64,000 nucleotides of DNA, taken from assembly GCA_016800925.1 (NCBI GenBank), contig JABCPU010000225.1, positions 1-64,000 on the forward strand, in the 5' to 3' direction. Shown piece after piece: positions 54,533 to 64,000 of the stretch. The notes beneath the pieces were generated by a model. That model ran no database searches, was not told where the DNA came from, and saw nothing but the letters and a program-made list of their open reading frames with translations. Source of the stretch: Suillus spraguei. Taxonomy: Eukaryota; Basidiomycota; Agaricomycetes; Boletales; Suillaceae. Within the stretch, counting starts at the first letter, position 1; every line of letters begins with the position of its first letter. A program made the translations under genes and the position numbers.

Positions 54533-57500
54533 ATGGCTATATTCTCGAAACCGCTCAACCCCAATGAACTATTTCGACACCAGTCATCGCGACGACCGTT
54601 ACTTGTTCTGCTCGCAGCATCTCTCATTCTTCGGTCTAGACTATTCAAACCTTTTACGACCAAGTCAAGCTCGAGCACGTCGAATGTACCAACACACAGT
54701 CAAAGCAAGCTTGCCACTGACGTTATTTACTTTCCTCTGGTGAATTCGAGTCCAGCAATTGGTCTTCCGTTTGTGCACCAGCTCCGTTCGCTCCTGCGTA
54801 TAGTCCTACCTTCGCTTTACACTCGTGAAGCGCTCCTGCTCACTGCTCATTCTACATTTCTCGTTCTTCGTACAGTGCTGAGCATAGCTGTTGCCCGCCT
54901 AGACGGTCGCATAGTAAGGGACTTGGTTAGTGCAGACGGCAAAGGGTTCTTGACCGGCCTCGCTCTGTGGTTTGCACTCGCTATACCAAGTATATACACA
55001 AATTCCATGGTACGTATCCCCCCTGCAATGATTCTCTTTCATCCCACATATACTCTCCCAGATCCGCCACCTTCAATCTACACTATCCCTCAGGTTCAGG
55101 ACCCGCTTGACTCGATACATCCACGACCTCTACCTCTCCTCTGCTCCCCATCTCCGCTACTACCGTGTTCCCCTCCATGGCATTGACCAGTACATCACAG
55201 CAGACGTTGACGCTTGGGCCGAGAGCGTCGCTGGTATCTAGTATGTCCTTCCTCTCGTGCGCGAACAGAACTAACTCTTTCTAGCGGCAATCTCATGAAA
55301 CCTTCCCTTGACCTCCTTCTCTTCACTTCTCAACTCGCGAGGTCTCTCGGCTTCAGAGGCACTGTACTTCTTTTCATCAATTACTATATTACTGCCAAAG
55401 TCTGTCGACTACTATATCCCAGGATCAATGCTAACATCCACCCAGATCCTCCGCGCTGTAACACCTGCCTTTGGTCGTCTCGCAGCTGTAGAAGCCCGTC
55501 TGGAAGGCGAATATAGAGCTGGTGTCGGACGCATCGGGAGAGAGAGTGAAGAAGTTGCGTGAGTGCTTTTCCTTCTGTCTTCCACGTTTGTCACCTTTTA
55601 TCCGACGCTAACACAGATTCTACGACGGAGGGACGCGCGAACGAGATATCCTCACAACAGCATACTTGCGATTAATCAAACATGTAAATTCGATATACAA
55701 GGTATGTTCAAGTTTACTTGCCATCGCACACCTCCATCATTTTATCACTGTTTTTCTCATGACATGCTTTTACACTGTCTATCCAATTGTGCGATACATC
55801 CCAAATCCATTCTCCCGTCTCTCAAAATCTCAACTAACTCCCTTCACAGATCCGCATCGCATACGAATGGACAGAAGATTTCGTCATCAAATATCTCTGG
55901 TCCGCCGCTGGATATGGATTGATAGCTGTGCCGTTGCTTATCACGAGGAAGCGCTTTCGTGGTGTGGATGGAGAGGGTGATGGTAAGGAAAAGCAGGGAA
56001 AAAAGAAGAAACATGATGCGGATAGTATCATTGCTGCCAGGACAGAAAGTGAGTTTTTTGGTGCTTGGTGTACTGTGGATTCAATCCTCATCTCCCTTTT
56101 TTATATTCCCCAATGAGCAAACACGACTAACAAATTTAAACAGCCTATATCTCCAACCGCCGTCTTCTACTCTCCCTCGCAGATGCAGGTGGAAGACTCA
56201 TGTACGCGTACAAAGATCTGCAGGAGGTTGCTGGGTTGACGGGACGGTGAGTGCCTTGTGTGTTTTCTGCGTATATTGATGCGTCTCATTTTGTATTTTT
56301 TTTTGATTGCTCGTGTTGTTTCGTTCTGGCATTCTTGATCACTCGTATTATGTCATTCTGGTATCCTGGATCACTCACCGATCCTACGAACCCGCCAAAA
56401 GACTCTACACCCTCCTTTCGACTCTCCACAATCTCCCCTCACTCCCCCCTGCACTCCTAGGGGATGGGGATACATTCGCGCTAAAGAACGTGGAGATATG
56501 CATTCCGGGTGATCCCTTCGCCTCTCCTGACTCACCCTCACATATACCTTCTCATTCTTCTGCTACCACATCCAATCTCGAAGCTCACACCGAACCAACC
56601 GCACCACCATCCTCTCAGTTTGAATACACTCCCTCAGAAACCCTCGCAGGGTCAAACACCACCACCCTCGTCCACGCACTCACACTTACACTCCAACCAG
56701 GCATGCACCTTATGATCACGGGATCTAACGGGGTTGGGAAGACAGCTGTTGCGCGTGTTTTGGCGGGGCTTTGGGCACCTGGGAGTTGTTCAATGCTCAG
56801 GGACTCAACGCTCAGTGACGTCAACAGTGCACTCACACGTCCCACACACGATGCAAATGGCCGCCCAGGCGTATTCGTCATCCCTCAACGTCCCTACCAC
56901 CCCACAGGGTCCCTCCTATCCCAAGTCATATACCCACACTCCGTGTCCAAGTTCACACCGTCCTTCGCAGCACTGTCAGAGCTCGAAAGCTTGCTGGATG
57001 CAGCTCATCTTGGGTATTTGGTAGATAGGGAGGGCGGGTGGGATGCGGTTAAAGAGTGGAGGGACGTATTGAGTGGGGGAGAGAAGCAGAGGGTGAGTTT
57101 TGGGTTCTTTTTTCCTTTCTCTTTGTTGCTTACCCTTGTTAACAGCTCGCAATGGCCCGTCTTTTCTATCACCGTCCCAAATTCGCGATTCTAGATGGTG
57201 AATCTCTTGCCTCCTTTCTACCTCATCTGATCTAATCTAAAACGCAACAGAATGCACATCTGCCGTGAGTTCCGACGTCGAAGGTCAGATGTACGAACAC
57301 GCAAAGGCATTAGGGATAACATTGATTACTATCTCCTTGCGGTTCGTCTCCGTATGATTTTTTGTCGATGCTGAGTCCTGATGATGAAGTCGGCGCGTGC
57401 AGACCGTCTCTAACAAAGTACCACACGCACATATTGACTCTTACTGGCGATGGGACGGGGAGTTGGATATTTAATCGGATTGCTGCGCCTCGGGCTCAGG

Positions 57501-57727
57501 AGGGGTTAACGGAAGGACACGGTGAGAACGGATTAGCGACACCGCCTAGTGAAAGCGCACCAACTGTGAGGGAAAGTGAACTAACGACAGCATGCACGGA
57601 GGACACGGGTGCTAGACATCTCGCGCACGTACTTGAAGAGATACATGTGCTAGAAGCACGGATCGAGGAGTCGTGTGGGTGGGAGAAGAGGGTGAGGGAA
57701 CTTGATCAGGAGTTGAAGGCGAAGTGA
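54533..57727 (+). CDS. Peroxisomal-type ABCD half transporter (PXA/ALD family)
   Basis: A gene of about ten exons. Exon 1 (54533-55009) gives MAIFSKPLNPNELFRHQSS and membrane segments. After a 52-bp intron, exon 2 starts at 55062 (IRHLQSTLSLRFRTRLTRYI) and holds ITADVDAWAESVAGIYGN, the usual ABCD membrane-domain signature. Then come LEGEYRAGVGRIGRESEEVA, FYDGGTRERDIL and IRIAYEWTEDFVIKYLWSAA. The ATPase domain has Walker A GSNGVGKT (56731), an IPQRPYHPTGSL Q-loop, signature LSGGEKQR (57072), and Walker B FAILDE split by an intron after the aspartate codon (57194). The end is a coiled, charged tail (VLEARIEESCGWEKR). I estimate 800-850 residues. The family imports fatty acyl compounds into peroxisomes for beta-oxidation as dimers. 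All ATPase motifs are intact. PXA1 versus PXA2 is not decided. Confidence 0.9.
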
Positions 57728-58598
57728 TATGTTAGTTCTTTCTTGAGCTGGGGACGTTTTGTGAGGGAGACGAGATATTGTATATGAAATTATACGTGAA
57801 ATGGGTTCAGACACAAGGTCCATGATGTTCTGGTAGTATCGTGTGCTAGCGCTTGGCTTGTCCTTGTTTGTCATATGTAGTGACTGCCGTAATACTCAGA
57901 TTAGCAGTTATGAGGAAGGCATGGAGCTTGGTTATCGTGGAGCTCCAAGCATCGAGTGACCACTCCGCATCTAGAGGGGACTCTATGTCTCATTAGGTAG
58001 CAGAAAGTAAGTACAAGAAGTTCAATCCTCTAAATCACTTCGGAACACCAGATACATAGTGCGACAAGATTAAATATCACAACGAAACAAATCAATATGC
58101 ATGCTCCCCGCACAGTAACGTGGTTGATCACTTAGACCCTTCTATGTACTACACCGTCATCTCCGTCGGTCGACGCATCTCAGCTGGTCAACTCATCTCC
58201 ACCGGCGTGGAAAGCAATGGACGTCATGCTTGTTCCTCCGTCGGCCCTGGCGACGACCTTGGCGTGATGTATGTTCTCGAATGGTATCATCTATAATCAT
58301 ATCTGGATGAGGTGCGGGTCCATCGCTTTCATAGTTATAGTGATTAGGTTAGCTGTCCGTCTCTCGAAGCAGAATCTTTGATTGATCACAGATGTTACAA
58401 TATAGTGCTGTATGCCTGCTGACCGGTCTGCGATGACGAAGCATGAGCTTCATTGTTACTGCTTTTTGATGTAACGGTCAAAGAACAACAGTCTGGATAG
58501 TACTTCAATAAGTCATGACTGCCAAAGTTCATCATCACGTGACAAGCCTTGAAACTCGGGTACCTCGTCGAAGTTCGAGGCTTACCGGTAGTTTCATC
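57728..58598. other. Intergenic after the ABC transporter, no gene recognised
   Basis: No protein family seen. An 18-bp word (CATGCTCCCCGCACAGTA, 58100-58117) occurs again in reverse complement at 61118-61135. Confidence 0.4.
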
Positions 58599-58809
58599 TG
58601 TTGGATTATCAAGCTCAACTCTTATCTGGAATGATGGCGCGATATTACCGGGCGTCGGCAGCATAGTTTTACCGTTGGCATGCATATATAAGTAGAGATT
58701 TTACGGTACGACTCGCGAGTACACCATGCGTTTGTTCAGCGGGTTCACTGTAACACCTGAGATGGTATTACTTCGCAGAACGTGTCCGAGACTTGCGTGC
58801 AACTCAACA
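58599..58809 (+). repeat. Dispersed repeat, copy B
   Basis: Diverged match to 41278-41503, in the same orientation, again with CATATATAAGTAG. The flanks beyond the shared block do not match by eye. Confidence 0.75.
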
Positions 58810-59329
58810 TCATCGCACTCAGACAGACAGAAGGCCTTCGTGAGTGCCGCATCTTTCGGAATGTCGCACACTTGTCTTGCTAACTCTCTGTAATGCTGTG
58901 GCACTCAAGCTGTTAAAGGGATAGTCGAACGCTCATCAAATTCTCACACTAGTGACTCACAGATGACGTGATTTCATTCAATTTGTATTTTGAGCCCAGC
59001 GCCTCTTGAAGGGATGGGCTTTAGATTTTGGCTAAGCTGATCACATCCTCAGGTTGCACCAGGCACTGAGAGGCTCGTAAAGCGGTATGGTAGCGGTTTC
59101 CCCTGGCCTGCGAAAGCTCTCGTCAGGGTTGCTACCTCAACTGTAGGGTGAGCAAAGGCCACCCATGCAGGTGCGGAATATATTTATCACCGACATGATA
59201 TCTTGTGCCAAGAGCCTTTGGTCCCCATGTATGGAATACAGCCGGATCAAGACCGGGACTTTTCGAAGTTGAATAGCCAAACTAATCATAAGGCTTATAA
59301 CAATAGCCAAACTAATCATAGGCTATAAC

Positions 59330-59337
59330 TATAAAAG
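59330..59337 (+). promoter_or_regulatory. TATA box of the first DUF6533 gene
   Basis: TATAAAAG lies 61 bp before the ATG. Upstream are two direct copies of AATAGCCAAACTAATCATA (the first slightly different) within 59270-59320. The second gene keeps TATAAAAG at 62457-62464, 54 bp before its ATG, with CCAATCATAG just upstream. Confidence 0.6.
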
Positions 59338-59390
59338 TGAAACGATGGAAGGTAGTAAGTTTGCGAGTACTCCACACACCCCATCCCGAT

Positions 59391-61087
59391 ATGACTGAGT
59401 TCTCAGATGACCCCGCTAATTGGCCGTACATCAGTTATATTTTATTTGGCAACTATTTTCTAGGTTCGTAGAGAGAGTGATTACGATTCTCATGATGATG
59501 ATGACTCAATACATTGCTTCGCAGTCGCAAGCTCTACTATGCTGGTATATGATTGGGGTAAGTGAGATAACACGTTCCGAGAGATCACTGATATGTATAC
59601 AGTATTCAAGCTTTAACATTCGGACAAGAGGTAAGTTGTTATCACAACCTACTACCTCACCGTGACTCAGAGTGCTTTAACAGTTCGATTTAATCTTGGT
59701 GAGCAAAGTCCTATCAGATCAAAATAGGATGACGCAATTGACTCGGTGCAGAGCCAACGATGGTCTTCCATGACTGTTCTTTATATCTGTGTATGTCATT
59801 TCTCTGAGCGCAATTGGTATCCTGTACTGACTTCAATACATGCTAGGTGCGCTGCATTGGGATACTATTTGCTGCGTACGTTTTCTATCTACGTAATACT
59901 ACAATGTGTTAATAAGTTATATCTCGCAATCAGCATCAACATCCTATGTATGTATCATCAAATGTGTTTGCTCCTTCTGACTGGCGGCATACAGCAATTC
60001 TTCCTACCACAATTAGCGATACAGTGGGTATTCTGTATTGATGCCTGCCATTCCAATTGAAGTACTGACCACGCTTCTATACAGGAGTGAGTGATACTTC
60101 CGTGCTGACTCATGTCTTACGAATTGACTTCAACAGCTGTGGGTTCATTTGAAGCATTTATTCCATCATTATCTGACTGAGTTTTAGGCCTTATCATTTG
60201 GTACGTACTGACATGGGCCCCTGTCATCGTAAATGCTATGCTAGGTGGTGAGCTCACTCGTGGCTTCCTTACTAATATTAACTTGACTGAAATATCATTC
60301 AAAGTTGTCATGATTGCCCGAATAAATGCCATGTATGAAGGATCCAAGAAGTTGCTCATCTTTCTTGTTCTGATCTTGCTGGCTTGCACGATCGTCTCCG
60401 GAGTTACGGTGGTTATTGAAAACTTGAATATCTCAGGGCGTAAGTTTTAATTATCAATAAAAGTCTAGAGCACAAGAGACTTATAGACATTTACCAGAGG
60501 AGGCCGTCCTTTCTGGCCTTAATATCTGCATCATGTACCACGAGACGAGCCTGATTTACGAGAATCTGATACCCACCTTTGTGTGGGAGATCCTCGCCTT
60601 GTTTCTTACAATCTGGATTGTTGTAAAGCACTTCTGCGAACTGCGACAATCGCGGACAGGACCGTCCATTGGGAACTGCCTCAAGATGTTAATAGAGAGC
60701 CACACGTTTTATTTTCTGGCGTAAGTTCAATAATTTAGAAGATATTATCTTGTTTTGCTGACGTCCCGCATGTGCTAGCTTTGCTACTGTGGCTTCCTTG
60801 AGACTTGGCTCACTGTCTAATTTCACGGTGCGCCGACGTGTGACGGCATCTGTAGTTGACTACTTATCATTTCTATGCAGAACACAACGTCCGTTGGGAG
60901 TGCTTTTTACTCTGGCATTTGGTCAATTGCCGAGGTATTGCAGATGTTTGTACTGGGACCGCGTCTGATCCTCAGCATTCGTGAATATCATGCTGAGCTC
61001 GTGGCCAAGTCCGACGGAGGAACATGGATGGTGTCCATCAGTGCTTTCCAGGTTGATGAAGATGCGTGGACCGGCGGAGATGTGTAG
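59391..61087 (+). CDS. DUF6533-domain multi-pass membrane protein
   Basis: The ATG at 59391 gives MTEFSDDPANWPYISYILFG. Short introns follow, and the exons join to SSTMLVYDWG, IQALTFGQE, FDLILSQRWSSMTVLYICV and RCAALGYYLLRTF. This is the YDxxxxFxxE...W...LyxxxRY pattern of DUF6533. Later exons give further membrane segments (GLIIWYVLTWAPVIVNAML, KLLIFLVLILLACTIVSG, PTFVWEILALFLTIWIVV). The end is a cytoplasmic-type tail (GPRLILSIREYHAEL to TGGDV at 61087). About seven helices in total. Such receptors-like proteins are expanded in Agaricomycetes; no function is known. Frame and splice sites appear intact. Confidence 0.75.
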
Positions 61088-62456
61088 TACATGAATAATC
61101 CAAATAATGAGACACGGTACTGTGCGGGGAGCATGTGTTCAGGTACCACTGCAGGGGTATATTAATACATCACTTAATCTATGTAGAGTAGTAGTCAAAA
61201 TGTAATACACTAATTACCTCCTTACATGCATAGCGTTCTTACAGCAATCAGTGGCTGAAAGTGGTGCCTTCAACGTCGTCCGGTGCTCTCAAGGTTCTCA
61301 CGATTATTTCGTGGCTTTCTGTTGTGATGCCGCTAATGAGTTCGACAGGGATTGATGGATCATCAGAGATGAGTGAGTGGTAGTACAAATAGAATTCCTG
61401 ACGACCAGTCGAGCGTTCTGTCTGGACTCTGCAACAAATGTCTAAACCGTGGGAAATATTATATCATCCTCGCTTTAGTTTGAACTTTGAAGACGACCTT
61501 ACATCTGTATGTTTTTCGGCTCCCTCTCGAGCACTTTCTTACCTTCTTGTGATTTAGTTCTTTCAAGGTGACCTTCTCTTTGTATCATCCGCGATATTTG
61601 CCACTCCTGAAACATCTTGTGCTTGGCTCCTCAAGTGTCTCGTGTCCCATCATCGCCCCTGCTCAGCGTGCAGACTCCCGCTCACAGGTTGTGTGCCATT
61701 GTAATCACCTTGGGCGACGTGTCTGTCTCACTCTTGCTGGTTCGTTTTGAGAGCGCTGGTTATTGTCACCGTTTTGTCATTCGTCAACCTCTGTCGGAAG
61801 GTATTCCTTTTTTACCCTCCTTTGAGCAGTATCCCCTTTGGTTCCTTTAAAGTCAAGACATGACCAGATTTCATTTGGATACTGTATTTGCTTCTACTTT
61901 GTCTCTGACTATCTCACTGTTGTCCGTTGCCACAAGACTAACTACGTCGTTACCATTTGCCTCATCGTTGGCGAAGTCTGTCCGATGTTAGTGCATTCGC
62001 ATCTGTGCAACTTCCAGCTGACTGCGAGCGTCACTTTCCGCCATCTCTGTCTTCTTTGAAAATGTTTGTGGGTCTGAAGTAGTCGCAGTGCTTCGTCGTC
62101 CATGCACTCCTTTCTACGTTTATCACTCTGTTGGTGATGGTGTGGCGCCTTGGACGGATCCTGCCTACCAAAATCTTGTACGCTGTTTACGCGATCTCGC
62201 AGTTGTCACCTGTATCTAGATATCACCGTTGTCCCATCGACCTGTGCTACATAGCTATAGCCATGAATGCATGCGGAGTTACTCTAGTAGGGCTTCTCAT
62301 GTGACTCGCACTGCAGCCCCAGAAAATCTAAAAAGGTATTCCAAATTTGTCCATTTTTACGCCTTTGTCACGCGTGTTGAAAGAGGTTGCTTTCGCTGCA
62401 GTGTTGGATGGGGCCCTTCTTACGTGATTCCATTTAATTCGGAAACCAATCATAGC
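61088..62456. other. Intergenic between the tandem DUF6533 genes
   Basis: Frames at 61568-62059 are open over short spans on overlapping frames, but nothing is recognisable. The stretch is pyrimidine-rich on the plus strand between about 61480 and 62080. Confidence 0.4.
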
Positions 62457-62464
62457 TATAAAAG
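62457..62464 (+). promoter_or_regulatory. TATA box of the second DUF6533 gene
   Basis: TATAAAAG, 54 bp before the ATG at 62511, preceded by AAACCAATCATAGC. The element is conserved with the first gene while the surrounding intergenic sequence is not. Confidence 0.55.
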
Positions 62465-62510
62465 TAAAGCGATGGAAGGCGGCACCAACTCCATATGCCC
62501 CATCCCGATA

Positions 62511-64000
62511 TGACCAAAGTCTCAGACGATCCCGTTAATTGGCCGTACATCAGCTATACTTTGGTTATCAACTATTTTATAGGTTCGTAGAGAGCAACTG
62601 CGATGCTCATCATGATTATGGTGACTCATATCAATACTCTTGACAATTGCTTCGCAGCCGCAAGCTCTACTGTGGTGCTATACGATTGGGGTGAGCAAGA
62701 TGATACGTTTCGAGGGATCATTGATATGTATACAGGATTCAAGCATTAACATTCGGACAAGAGGTAAGTTGTTACCATCATGATGATCTGCGTATCTCAC
62801 TAAGAGTGCTTTAACAGTTCGAACTGATCTTCGTGAGCAAAGTCCTATATCCGATAAGAACCAAACAGGATGATACAGCTGACTTGGGGCAGAGTCAACG
62901 GTGGTCTTTCATGACCGTTCTGTATATTTGTGTACGTTGTTGCTCCGAGTGCAATTGTCATCCTGAGCTGACTTCAATACATGCTAGGTGCGCTGCATTG
63001 GGATACTATTTTCTGCGTACGTTTTCTATCTACGCAATATTGCAATGCACTAATAAGCAATCAGCATCAACATCCTATGTATGTATCCTCAAATACATTC
63101 GCTCCTTCTGACTGGCGGCATACAGCGATTCTGCCTGTCTTAATTACCGATGCAGTGAGTATTCCGTATTGATGCCTGTCATTCCCATTAAACTACTGAT
63201 TACGCTTCTATATAGGAGTGAGTGACATTCTCTGTTGACTTGTGTCCGAAAATGACTTCGACAGCTGTGCGTTCATTTGAAGTATTTATCACATCATCAA
63301 CTGACTGGGTTTTCAGGCCTCATAATTTGGTATGTAGGGACATGGGCCCCTGTCATCGTAAATGCCATGCTGGGCGGTGAGCTCACCCGCGGCTAACTGA
63401 TATTAACCTGACTGAAATATTATTCAAAGTCGCCATGATTGCTCGGTTAAATGCCATGTATCAAGGATCCAAAAGGTTGCTCATATTTCTCGTTATAACC
63501 TTGCTAGCTTGTACGATCATCTCCGGAGTTACGGTGGTCATTGAAAACTCGAGTATTTCAGCCCGTAAGTTTTGATTATTGATGACAGCCTTGAGCATAA
63601 GAGACTTATAAATGTTCACCAGAGGAGGCCGTGCTTTCCGGCTTTTATACCTGCATTACCTACAGCGAGACAAATCTGAATCTGATTTACGAGAGTCTGA
63701 TACCAACCTCTGTATGGGAGATCCTCGCCTTGTTTCTTACGATCTGGATTGTCGTAAAGCACTTCTGTGAACTGCGACAATCGCCGACAGGATCGTCCAT
63801 TGGGAACTGTCTCAAGATGTTAATAGAGAGTCACACATTTTATTTTCTAGCGTGAGTTCAGTGATTTGGATATTATTATCTTGTTTTACTGACGTCCCGC
63901 ATGCGGTAGCTTTGCTATCGTGGCTTCCTTGAGACTTGGCTCACTGTCTAATGTTACGGTGTGCCGACATGTGACTGGCATATGTAGCTGACCACTGATA
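62511..64000 (+). pseudogene. Second DUF6533 gene, tandem duplicate with a 4-nt deletion, runs off the window
   Basis: It starts MTKVSDDPVNWPYISYTLVI and keeps the exons AASSTVVLYDWG, IQALTFGQE, QRWSFMTVLYICVR and CAALGYYFLRTFSIYAI. It continues through LLIFLVITLLACTIISGVTV-like and SVWEILALFLTIWIVVKHFC segments. At about 63391, the first gene's GGCTTCCTTACTAATATTAA is GGCTAACTGATATTAA here. Four bases are gone, which shifts the frame and creates an immediate TAA. Unless splicing avoids this, the protein is truncated in the middle of the membrane domain. The 3' end lies beyond 64000. Confidence 0.72.

Noticed and set aside
1..64000. tRNA, rRNA or CRISPR features
   Set aside because: I looked for tRNA B-box words, rRNA-like stretches and regularly spaced repeats. 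The GGTTCGAACC words near 30298 belong to hAT-1 subterminal repeats, and no credible RNA gene or array was found.

Overview
The window looks like a repeat-rich, gene-poor stretch of an Agaricomycete (basidiomycete) nuclear genome. The reasons are short spliceosomal introns of about 50 bp, Plavaka-type CACTA transposases, chromoviral Ty3/gypsy elements, BED-finger hAT elements, and host families expanded in mushrooms (DUF6532, DUF6533).

Positions 1-24291 are a nest of mobile elements. A decayed Ty3/gypsy copy (gypsy-1, minus strand, 9652-24291, TSD ATCTC) lies beside a decayed Plavaka transposase. This neighbourhood is present twice as a large inverted duplication: the left arm is 1 to about 3537 and runs off the window, the right arm is about 7788 to 18972. 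The spacer is about 4.2 kb, and one junction sits exactly at a 65-bp orphan end of a Tc1-type transposon. After the duplication, a young Ty3/gypsy chromovirus (gypsy-2, 10254-17889, LTRs identical by eye, TSD GCAAG) landed in the right arm; the left arm keeps the empty site. gypsy-2 has gag, a -1-shifted pol, an extra zinc-knuckle ORF after pol, and an 11-nt primer site complementary to its own predicted mRNA 5' end (self-priming). An intact Tc1/mariner-type element (19113-20728) interrupts gypsy-1 pol.

Positions 24.6-33.1 kb hold a probable UbiA-like membrane prenyltransferase gene, a decayed nuclease-like gene (copy 1 of 3), and a DUF6532 gene on the minus strand that is broken by an internally deleted hAT element and also contains a TA-flanked MITE. 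Positions 34.3-41.1 kb hold a minisatellite, a second decayed Plavaka transposase carrying a solo LTR, and a second internally deleted hAT.

Positions 41.9-45.5 kb hold copies 2 and 3 of the nuclease-like gene. Copy 2 is split by the C-terminal half of a Helitron PIF1-like helicase, and its 3' part is tandemly duplicated.

Positions 45.8-64 kb are the host-gene part: a three-finger C2H2 protein (with a decayed duplicate near 53 kb that has lost zinc ligands), a DUF6533-like relic, an intact secreted class 3 lipase, a peroxisomal-type ABCD half transporter, and two tandem DUF6533 membrane-protein genes. The second of these carries a 4-nt deletion and runs off the window. No rRNA, tRNA or CRISPR was recognised. 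Intron and exon limits are read by eye from frames, splice signals and remembered family patterns.
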